DNA of 64,000 bases from Aaosphaeria pasadenensis (Eukaryota > Ascomycota > Dothideomycetes > Pleosporales), in the NCBI GenBank assembly GCA_022813625.1, contig JAKLMB010000007.1, forward strand, positions 186,001 through 250,000, written 5' to 3'. The notes under the pieces are model-generated. The model was not told the origin of the DNA, did not search any database, and saw only the letters and a list, made by a program, of their open reading frames with translations. Below are positions 55,132-64,000 of the stretch, one piece after another. Positions within the stretch are counted from its first letter, which is position 1. Each line of letters begins with the position of its first letter. The translations under genes were made by a program, and so were the position numbers.

Positions 55132-55633
55132 ATGTTCAAACCAACAACTTTCATCGCGGCACTCGGTCTGGCCGCCCTAGCCACCGCGCTCCCCCACGAC
55201 CACTACGAGGCACACACAACATCAAGTACGTTACCATCACACCATATACACCCACAACCAAAGAAACCAGTGAAAGAAAATCCAACTAACCCCCTCTCCA
55301 GCATTCATATACACCGGCCCTATGTTCAACCCCACCGAAGCCCTAAACTACGGCCCCGTCAACAGCTCCTACTACCAAAACCTCACCACATCTACATCGT
55401 CGTCAGTACGATCGTCGACCACATCTTCGCACTTCACGATCCCGGCTAGCGAGACGAGAGGGTCTGCGAGGTCGACGGCGACGGAGACGCCCAGTGGAAC
55501 GACAAGGGAGAGCGCAACGCCGACCGAGACGGTGCTCGAGGTTACGGGCACGGGGGCAGCGAGCGGTGCGAGGTTTTCGGGCTATGTTGGTGCATTTGCG
55601 GGTGTGGTGGCCGCTGGATTTGCGATGATTTAG
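55132..55633 (+). CDS. Small Ser/Thr-rich GPI-anchored surface protein
   Basis: Exons 55132..55225 and 55302..55633, with a 76-nt intron with TCCAACTAAC branch sequence, encode 141 aa. The N-terminus is a secretion signal (MFKPTTFIAALGLAALATAL). The mature part starts FIYTGPMFNPTEALNYGPVN and then becomes Ser/Thr-rich (TTSTSSSVRSSTTSSHFTIP), suited to O-mannosylation. The C-terminus (GAASGARFSGYVGAFAGVVA, then AGFAMI) is a hydrophobic GPI-attachment signal with small residues for the omega site. Likely plasma-membrane or wall-bound. No catalytic domain is present. Confidence 0.8.
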
Positions 55634-56771
55634 GGAGAGGGGTGTGATGATGTGCTGAGAGGAAGAGAGGAAGACGACATGGTAGACACACGATGCTCTC
55701 TTTGTCGCCACATACTACAACAATAACCAAAAAGACATATCGCGAGATGGATGGACACACAGCCATCGCCACCGGCAGGAGCAAAGCAAGAAGACGCGAC
55801 CACAACCAACGAAGCATTTATACAGGACAGGCGGCCACGCCAAAACGGATACCACCGACGATGGAAAACGAATACCCCGGGACTCAAAACTTATACTTGT
55901 ACATACAATAGCTAATATATAATAACGAAAAGATACCCTCTTCAAAGAAAGAAAGAATTGAGATGACGTGGCTAAGAACCGTCTTGTGATACTCATGACG
56001 GTGAGTTAATGGTACATAGTATGCCGAACGAAAAGAAACCCCTCGAACGAATATCCATTCATTTTCGTCTGGATCTGTCAACTATTCACGACAACTAATT
56101 GCAGTCATAAAGAAACGAACCTCACAATTCTCGATCCGGATATGGAAATAATTAGTAGAAGGGCGGCCCCTATACTTAATGTGGGCTAGTCGCATGGAGA
56201 AAACGACCTTCCTTTTTCTCCACCATCTCACGCTGTCTGCCGTCGTTAGGTGATTAGGTGACTCACAGGGAGATCGGTAGTTTGAATGTTACTTTGAGAT
56301 GTGACGTTGGTTAAGCGTATTTAGATAAGATCGTTTGCAAAAGAGTTGTGGGATATATTTTGTCGTACATAACGCTGGTTAAGACGATTTTCAAGTGCAC
56401 GGCCCGTTGTTCAAACAGTCGGACTTAGAAATTTTATAGTAAGTTTTTTTCGTTTAAGGCAACCCAATCATCTGCCGAGTTTTTATATTCGTTTAGACGG
56501 CTTCTTTTCCCTATTATACTTAGAAGAGAAAGATTTGAATAGCTGTGAGACTAACTGTGCTTTTACAGACATAGCGTGTAAATAGAAGAAGAACAAACGG
56601 TCAAGAAGACAATCATTACTGTATACAGAAAGGTTTAAGGTAAGCCTACATATCAAGACCAGGCATCAGCCTTATCTTCTCCAGACATGGAATATATACG
56701 CCCCAACTCCCTTCCCCTCTCCGACGACAGAATAGCTAACCCCACAAACCAGCCCATCAACACCACACACC
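55634..56771. other. AT-rich gene-free region
   Basis: About 1.1 kb, noticeably AT-rich between 56100 and 56660, without supported frames. Confidence 0.5.
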
Positions 56772-57585
56772 ATGTACATCCGCCCCATGACCCGGGCCGA
56801 CACGCCCGAAGTGGCCGCCATAACGACCGCCATGTTGGCAGACGACGAGATCTTCCGCTGGCTCAGCCCGGGCCAGGACAAGTACCCGGACGACCTGCGC
56901 CGGTGGCACGTGATCCGCATCCGGTCGCGCATCGCGCAGGCCGGGTCCCACGGCTTCGTCATGGCGACCGAGGAGTCGGATCCAGAGTGGAGCGGGAAGG
57001 AGGAGGTGACGGGGCTGGCGTTCTTTATCAGGAGGGGAGAGGACGAGGCGGCGAGGAAGTGGCAGCGGAGTTCGTTGTTGAGGAGTAAGTAGCAGTTTTC
57101 GTTTTGTTGGTGTTGATGTCGTTGGTGTGGAAGTAAGATCCCGACTGACTTGGACTTTAGAAATCGATTGTCATCTTCTGTCGTGGGAGCAGTGGTACGA
57201 AGAGCACTTCCTTGACCGCGCCCAAGACACCAAGCGCATGGAGATCTACATGGACAAGCTGCCCACCGACCTGTACAACCTCCTAGGCCCGCGATGGCAC
57301 GTCGGACTTCTCGGCGTGTCGCCCGAGTATCAGCGCAGGGGCATCGGAGGCAGGTTATTGCAGCACGGGCTGAAGTTTGCGACTGAGGAGAATCTACCCG
57401 TGACGCTGGAGGCGAGCGCCAAGGGCCATAATTTGTACCTGAGGTCGGGGTTCAAGATCATAGCGGATGCGGAGATTGTGGATGGGTTGAGGAGTGCGGC
57501 GATGGTGTGGGAACCTGAGGGGTCACGGGGGAGGTGGTTGAGGGACGTTGGGGATCAGAGGGCGGAGATTGTGACAAAAGATTGA
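56772..57585 (+). CDS. GNAT-family N-acetyltransferase
   Basis: Exons 56772..57084 and 57161..57585, with a 76-nt intron with a GACTGACTT branch region, encode 245 aa. The N-terminus MYIRPMTRADTPEVAAITTA is a typical GNAT opening. The acetyl-CoA-binding motif A is in VGLLGVSPEYQRRGIGGRLL (Q/R-x-x-G-x-G/A). LEASAKGHNLYLRSGFK forms the following strand and helix. The acceptor substrate is unknown; similar fungal proteins are annotated as puromycin-acetyltransferase-like or generic. No targeting signals are seen, so it is probably cytosolic. Confidence 0.88.
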
Positions 57586-58009
57586 TGGATTTGATGGATC
57601 TGATGGATTTTATATAAAGCGATTAGAATGAGAGGCTCAGTGAATGACTATCTCGGAACGTTGGCTGTTCATTGTCGGTAATCTTGTCATCAGAATCCGA
57701 ACGTTGTTCGACATATTTTTGGGCATACGAAAGGTCAAGTGAAAAGCCCGGAACTCCCCCAACGTAACCAAAAAAATTCCGTTTGAATTGCTCGAGATTC
57801 AATTGCCTAGCACAGAGCTGGGAGAAAATGACCATGAATTGTGTTGTGTGGCTCTGAACAGCACTGAAAATTCGGTCTTTCTGGAAGAAAAGACACAAGA
57901 TACCAAGAATCGGATGTGGTTGACATTGAAAATGCAGGATTGCTAGATGTACATCCATTAGCAATAAGGTTTGATCGTAAAGAGATGGATTTAATTACCA
58001 TCATTCACA
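57586..58009. other. Convergent intergenic region
   Basis: Separates the acetyltransferase from the NACHT-ankyrin gene. No supported frame. Confidence 0.5.
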
Positions 58010-61000
58010 TCAGCCCCCTGGCCCTCCATTTTCATCATCTACTTGCTGATTTGTCTTCGAATACTTGAGCTCACCATTGGTCCAAATTTCCAAAAATAAT
58101 TGGTTTCGGGCAGCAAGGTGTTCCGGAGATTCGACAAGCCGGCTTATGGCATACTGCATAGCTGTCTTTCCCATGCAATCTTCTCCACATATGTCCAAAC
58201 CGATCTCCTCGCAAAGATAATCAAGTACTTTCCCTGAGACGTGACCTGATATAGCGGCATGGTGGAGCAAAGTCCTGTTTTGGGCATCTCGTTTGGTCAA
58301 TTGGACACCACATTCTTGGAAAACTCGTAGTGCTTCGACCTTCATGTCGAACGTGGCGGCATATAGGTGCCCGAAATTCTGACCATCGCCATCAACATAT
58401 GATGGAGCATCTTGACTTGTTTGTAGTAATGAACGGCAGACGTCAATGTTCACCTCATAATTACTGTAACGCCAAAGCCAACTTACGTCCCCGTTGATAG
58501 TAAAGTCAGCACCATATCCCCATTTCTTGAAATACCAGGCCAACGGAGGAATCCCTGAATTATTGGCTTTTGATCCATCTACACCTTCTCGAAGAAGGGA
58601 GTCTACCATCTCCCCTGTTGCTCCTGGTCCATGAAGAAGATAATGTAAAACATTGTTTCCAGAATTATCCAAAGAAGTTTCAAGATGCACTTTTCTCGTT
58701 TTTGCGTTGTCAATCATGATGTTTAAGGTCTCAAAATCCTTAGATTCCGCGGCCAAATGGATAATTGTGGCGCCACAAATGTCTGTCGAAGCCGCATCTG
58801 CCCCCAGAGAGAGAAGCTTGCATCCTATTTGGTGCAATCCATACACACAGGCAATGTGAAGGGCCGTTTGTTTTCGGGAATCCTGCGCATTGATATCTGC
58901 CCCCGCTGCCACTAGCAGGTCGATTATTGCGATTGAACGTTGTGTTTTAGCTGCTCGTTGCGCTGCAGAGCGATCACGACAAGTCAAAAAGCCCTTCACT
59001 GCAGAATGTAAAGGGCTTTTCCCCTTATTACAAGTTAAGTTGGGGTTAGCATTCTTCTGGAGAAGAAGCTGGACCATTGCTAGATTCAGTTTAGTGGATG
59101 CAACATGCAAGACCGTCTCGCCACATTTTGAAGTGGTGTTAACGTCATAGCCCTCATCGAGTAGTAGAGCCACCACACGTTCATTCCCATCCGAAATGAA
59201 TGTCCAGCATGACGTGACTATCCATTGATCAAGTGCATTGATTGAAACTCCCTTATCTAATAGATACTTGATTAGGGAAATGCAGAAACTTCCAAATGGA
59301 TCATCATCAACTTTGCTTAGTTGACCATGAAGGGGAATTTCGTCGACTTTAACTTCTATCAATAGTCGAATCATCTGTTCATTGCCGATCTCTAGTGCTC
59401 TATAAAGAGGTTTGCCGACCTCTAGTGCTCTATAAAGAGGTTGAAATTGACTTTGGGGTTCGGTGATCGTGTCATCGGCAAGAATTCCAGTAGCTACGCC
59501 ATTGGCTATGAATAGCCGGACCATGTCACCACGATAGTGATCTATTGCCAAGGTGAAGGGGGTTTCGCCTCTCCCATTAATTATGTTGATTGGGTCACTG
59601 ACATTTCCCTCGACTCCCGAAATGAGATATTCCATGATATGAATCAATCCATATTGTGCTGCAATATGGAAACTCGTATAATGCAATGTATCCGAGCGCC
59701 GTCCAAACGGGAAGTGCATAAGGTGATCATCTTCAAGGAGATGACGAAGGTGATAGTCGTTAAGCAAGGCGCCGGCACGCTCGCATACTTCTGGTTCAAC
59801 GACACGGATATGCTGAATCCAATACTGCCAAGCGTATCTCAGGAAAATATGATCATCGGACCATTTTGGTAAATGGCGGTGGGATTCTTTATAACTCCTG
59901 TATCCTCTGACCTCCCAATTGCTGCAACCTGAGGAAATATCCTCGCATCTGGGGAAAGATAGATATGTCAAACAAGTCATGGCAATCCGTTCGCGGGCAA
60001 GCGGATCCCAGCCATCGCCGAGGTTCTCAAAGTATTCTTGTGTAGTGTAGTGCACGAGTCGTACGATCTTGCTTTGCTCGTCGACGATTACGAGGCCAGC
60101 ACAAACAGAAACAGCATCTTCGATGAGAGGTTCATTGTCCGGATCATATTCCTTGTTGCCTTCTTCCACAGCTAGAGCTTGACATAGCTCACGTGTGGTA
60201 AGCGGCCTCTTCGCGAACGTGATCCAGGACAGGACTTGCTTTGCAAGTTCGTGGTCATATTGCGGCTGGCTTTTTATTCTTTCGAGAGCATCCCCGTATG
60301 CCTTACGGAGGACAGAATTGTAATTCTTTTGAAGCTTGCCATCGGTAGAGGCCCTTTCAAGTGAGTCTGATGATTGTGCGAAGCTTCTAAGCGTTGATCT
60401 GACTTGAGTGGTTCTCTTCTTATCCCGCAACGAATCGATGTGCAGGCGCGCAAGGAGAAACCTAAAGCAGCGTAAGTAGATGATAGTTATCAAACACAAT
60501 TTTGACATACATTCCATTAGCAGCTTTGGTGATTGCGGACTGTACATATTCCTGGAGTTCATTATTTTCCTGGATAACCGTTGGCAGACGAGGGATCTGC
60601 GCCTCTACATAGCTCTTCACATCATTATCGCTCGCTCGAACTTCTAACCGTGGCGAATTCTTGAGTTGTTCGATAATCCCGGGTAATGGTCGCGAAGTGA
60701 CTAGAAGGTGAAGGTCATGTTTCAATTGCAAAGTTGTCAACAAGTCAATCAGCTCTTTACGAGTGAGATCGTCTTGAGACTCATCCAGAGCATCGATAAC
60801 AATATAAGCTGCTGGGAAATGCGAAAGCGTATTATCAAACGCGCTGACATGTTCTTGTAGCGATGGTCTGGTTCCTTTGTCTTCATGTCGATGATGCAAT
60901 CCTTTCACGAATTCGGTGAGTGATGGGTGGCATTGGACCAACTGTTTGGTTAAGGCTGCAAGCAAGCTGGTGACGGATTGCTTATCCTTGTGATTCAAAA

Positions 61001-61806
61001 AGAGGAAAGCAAGCCCGTGAGGGCCACTTTTGAAGGTCTTATTTATATGGTCAACGGCGGACGCTGCCAAGAGAGTTTTGCCGGCTCCAGGTATCCCAAG
61101 GCACAGTAGTGTTGCCTTCGGCTCATCCTTCCATTTGCTCAATTCCGAGGACTCAAGGAACCACGTGAGAGTTCCTTTGTGCATGCGCTTGATGATGTCT
61201 GCTTGCTGAGCAGGATAGTTTAGGGGGGAAATCCAGTCCATGAGCTTGCGATGGACCTCGCTGCTTTGAGAATTACGCATTTCTTCGATGTTGGAGCTCA
61301 TGCGAGGTAAATGCTCTGGAATCATTTGGGTGTCGTCTTTGATAGCTTGAGAGAGTTTGCTTCTGCTATTAGTAGTTCTCTGAGTAAGGATAGGGGGAAA
61401 CTTACAAGTTGTCAAGAAGCAAGGCTGTCTCGATTAATGACTTTAGGCGTTCTATTTTGTTTAGAATACCCTGTATCTCCTCTTTATCGAAAGGCCACAT
61501 TAAGACTTGCTTGACATTACTTAGACGAAATTTCTTTGGTAGCCTTTTTCTCAATGTTTCTAAGGATTCTCTGTATTGGTCGAGTGGACCATCCTTAACC
61601 GTTAATGCTTGGACGTTGGTATACCATGGCTTGTCAAAATTTCCTTGGACTAGTTGGTCATTCAATCTCAAGAGGAGATTGTGGAGACATGATAGTTCAA
61701 TTCCACACTCTCTGATGTGTCTGGGAGCATCACGGACTTCTAGGAAGTGTCCCAGGACCTGATGAGCGAGACCCAATATTGAGATAATGCCTCCCACCGG
61801 ATCCAT
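58010..61806 (-). CDS. NACHT-ankyrin STAND receptor (fungal NLR-like)
   Basis: Exons 61806..61406, 61362..60511 and 60461..58010, with introns of 43 and 49 nt, encode 1234 aa. The start MDPVGGIISILGLAHQVLGH is the typical N-terminal domain of fungal STAND proteins; an upstream in-frame ATG at 61962 adds a non-homologous leader. The NACHT domain has Walker A PGAGKT (about 225-230) and Walker B YIVIDALDES (about 320). It ends with the usual AANGMFLLARLHIDSL winged-helix junction, which fixes the second intron. At least eight ankyrin-type repeats begin near residue 700 (SFHIAAQYGLIHIMEYLI, TVLHVASTKLNLAMVQLLL, TALHIACVYGLHQIGCKLLS). Such proteins act in non-self recognition and programmed cell death; the ligand is unknown. 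A 10-residue unit (PLYRALEVGK/PLYRALEIGN) is duplicated. The gene is intact. Confidence 0.9.
59382..59441. repeat. In-frame 30-bp tandem duplication inside the NLR ankyrin region
   Basis: Two adjacent 30-base copies starting TTGCCGATCTCTAGTGCTC at 59382 and 59412 differ at one base (T versus C). They add exactly ten codons, keeping the frame. Confidence 0.92.
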
Positions 61807-63089
61807 GGGAGAGCAGTGCGAAACCAGATAGATGAAATTTAGCAGTGCGACAGATTTTGGTATGAGAACAGCAGTTTTGGAGAACAACAGCGACAACGTT
61901 GGGGCTGAAGTGCCCCGACTTCCAGATATACTCATAGCATTATGTTGTACATGATCTACCATCGTCTAGCTCACTCTTGAACGAGTGCTACTGTTGAGGT
62001 CAGGTGGACTTGAATAGGTATGCGTAGAAAGATCGCATGATGCCCATAGGCTGCTCGCAGGCGCCTGTTGGACGCTCGCTGGAGGCTTGTAGAACGCTCG
62101 TAGGACGCTCGTAGGACGTTCGTAATACGCTTAGAGACGTGTACCCGAAACCCCGCCTCTCTCATGTCACTACTCGGAGGCAACTTGGAAGGCATGTGCA
62201 CGTTGAGAGAATAGCGGAGAAAAATGACTGGCTAATACACGGAAACTGTAATTTCTCAACAATACACCCAGTGAAATGCTTGCGCAATACAGGTAGTACT
62301 TGAGCATTCTGCTGTCACTCTACATGATAGCCCAGCGCACCCAATCAGGAGATTGGATACAGTTCAATGATCCTTGACGAAGGGGCACCCAGCCAAGACT
62401 TTTAGTATGATTTTATTTACCCCATTGAGTAAGTTTCGAGAAAAACCGTCGATTTCCCCGAAAAATGTCAGCGCTAACAGCGCCTGAACGTCCAGGTCAA
62501 CCTTCCAGATAGGGTAGCAGAGCGGCATCCATCGATTGTAGAGAAATGGCCACCGGCGCATCGGCGAGTTTCGTCAATCAGAAAATGGCATGAAAATGCC
62601 TAGAAGAGTAGGTTGAGGAAAGCCGTCGATTGTAGTATTCAACCGCAGCTCGCCGAACACTTGGCGGCATGTATACCTTTGGGAATGCCGAAAACACATA
62701 GAAGAGGCAGGCCTGAATCGTGAGTCTAGGAAGCTGTATATTGAGTCGAGTTTATACAATCTGCATGGCCCTTCAATGCCGAAACGATTCCCATACTTGA
62801 GAAATCCTGAGCACTTGTGATCAAAGCCAATGTGAACGTACTTTGCTCCCCGCGTTTCCCACTGCCGAAGTAATCCCGAGCCACACAGAAATCTATCTCT
62901 CACAACCTACAACAACAACACGACAGCAACCAACGACCGACCGCCTCTACGATACGCCATAGAACCCCTCGAAATTCGTACGTAAACTTCCAATACGCCC
63001 TCAGTCCAAATTTCAGGAGGAAAATTGGTCAGCTAACGAGTGGGCTGCTATTCATCAGATTTCGAAATTCCCACACAACACCACCCAAT
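61807..63089. other. Region between the NLR gene and rps29
   Basis: Short frames (for example minus 62561..62364 and 62903..62574) are unsupported. It contains the 11-bp minisatellite at 62071-62136 and the rps29 promoter in its last few hundred bases. Confidence 0.5.
62071..62136. repeat. 11-bp minisatellite, six units (consensus GACGCTCGTAG)
   Basis: Six consecutive 11-base units from 62071 to 62136: the central copies are near-identical, the outer ones diverged. The period is close to one helical turn. It lies about 265 bp upstream of the NLR start codon. Confidence 0.85.
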
Positions 63090-63589
63090 ATGTCTCACGA
63101 GTCTATCTGGTATTCGCGCCCACGTAAGGAGCTCCGCAACCCGAAAATCGCGGTTACAGTGATCTAACTGGATATTAGGCACCTACGGCAAGGGCTCCCG
63201 CTCCTGGTAAGCTCAAACCCAGAGCTCTCAATTCGGTTATTGGACAATTTGATTTTGGGGCGGATAACACAATGAGGGGGATCGAAAATTAGGGAATTAT
63301 TGAGGGGACAGAGAAAGCTGACCAGATTTACAGCCGTGTCTGCACTCACAGCGCCGGTCTTATCGTAAGTGCCTCGAGCGAGTTGTATCCTTGGGAAGGA
63401 GGCTGTTTGGCTAACACCACCGCAGAGGAAGTACGGCTTGAACATCTGCCGTCAGTGCTTCCGTGAGAAGTCCGCCGACATCGGTTTCAAGAAGGTAAGA
63501 ATCAAATATCTCACCATTCTACACGATCCTAGAAACTACATCCCGCCAACTGAATACAACACCCACTAACACATCCACAGCACCGATAA
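63090..63589 (+). CDS. rps29: 40S ribosomal protein S29 (uS14)
   Basis: Five small exons, 63090..63123, 63179..63206, 63334..63364, 63426..63494 and 63581..63589, encode 56 aa. The sequence MSHESIWYSRPRTYGKGSRS continues through CRVCTHSAGLIRKYGLNICR to GFKKHR. Both zinc-binding CxxC pairs (CRVC and CRQC) are present. The conserved 56-residue length and sequence fix all splice sites: introns of 55, 127, 61 and 86 nt. The last exon codes only HR and the stop. It binds near the head of the 40S subunit, by the mRNA/tRNA decoding region. Five exons in 171 coding bases is typical for ribosomal protein genes of filamentous fungi. Confidence 0.96.
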
Positions 63590-64000
63590 ATTCCCAATCG
63601 AATCGAATCAAAAAGGCATTGTGGAGGTATGGGCGTGATGGTGTACTGGAGTGACGACTTAGAGGCGGATGAATGACGATCAAAACAAAAAAGTGATTTG
63701 AGGGGGTGGACATTGCATTACCGGATTCCTCATGTCTTTTCCTTGGGATTGTTTCCTAGGTGCATACGGGCGGACGTTGCACGGTTCGGAGTCTACATCT
63801 ACGGCGAATATTAAACCCGTACAATTACAATATGCAATATCATGTGTGAATGACAGTGAATCGTATATCAGATCGAGATGAAGAACTTGGGAGGTCGAAG
63901 CAAATATTTCTCCTATGGATTCATGATGCCGCGGATCGTAACAATAAATAACAGACAAGCCTTGGTATATATTTATAGAGAGCTCGTTTCCGGGAATTAT
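63590..64000. other. Downstream region of rps29 to the window edge
   Basis: No supported gene. It probably includes the rps29 3' untranslated region. Confidence 0.5.

Noticed and set aside
61807..61962. Upstream in-frame ATG of the NACHT-ankyrin gene
   Set aside because: The family start (MDPVGGIISILG) is at 61806; the extra 52 residues look like leader sequence.

Overview
The window is nuclear DNA of a filamentous ascomycete (Pezizomycotina). Most genes have several short GT-AG introns (43-130 nt), usually with CTRAY-like branch sites. The proteins include a canonical TATA-binding protein, a heterotrimeric G-protein beta subunit, ribosomal protein uS14/S29, a Golgi GDPase, a NACHT-ankyrin STAND receptor and several small secreted or GPI-anchored proteins typical of moulds. 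I cannot fix the order or genus. About 21 protein genes can be modelled with some confidence. Several intergenic gaps are 2-4 kb and rich in simple repeats. I saw no rRNA, convincing tRNA, CRISPR array or intact transposon.

Layout. 1-5.1 kb: GDA1-type Golgi GDPase (minus, cut by the window edge), a large protein of unknown function carrying a one-base frame break, and a single-pass membrane protein (minus). 5.2-12 kb: a gene-poor stretch with an F-box-like fragment, a secreted protein (7.3-8.0 kb), an EF-hand/centrin-like protein (minus) and an unusual repeat block at 9.6-10.3 kb, one array of which is a hairpin-forming minisatellite with covarying stems. 12-16.5 kb: a divergent TauD-type dioxygenase / UNC93-like transporter pair and a cysteine-rich secreted protein. 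19.4-20.3 kb: TBP, flanked by long low-complexity DNA. 24.5-28.4 kb: a tiny membrane protein and a phosducin-like protein. 32.8-37.7 kb: a probably frame-broken small gene, a But2-like secreted protein and an ADAL-type adenosine deaminase. 40.9-46.8 kb: G-beta and a large secreted protein that looks like a catalytically dead zincin.

47.1-53.7 kb is the most coherent functional group. An FMN-dependent alpha-hydroxy-acid oxidase (minus) and a RidA-family enamine/imine deaminase (plus) are divergently transcribed. Both end in PTS1-type peroxisomal signals (ARL and SRL). Their 259-bp shared promoter contains a perfect 24-bp palindrome. They are followed by a bZIP/DUF3425 regulator and an MFS transporter. 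I infer a small peroxisomal oxidation/damage-control pathway with its own regulator and transporter.

55-64 kb: a GPI-anchored protein, a GNAT acetyltransferase, a 1234-aa NACHT-ankyrin receptor with an in-frame 30-bp tandem duplication and an 11-bp minisatellite upstream, and rps29.

Three loci (about 3.30, 24.6 and 33.0 kb) need a one-base shift to give a continuous protein, so either relaxed genes or assembly indels are present. All exon models come from reading splice signals and conserved protein motifs by eye; no alignment or search was run.
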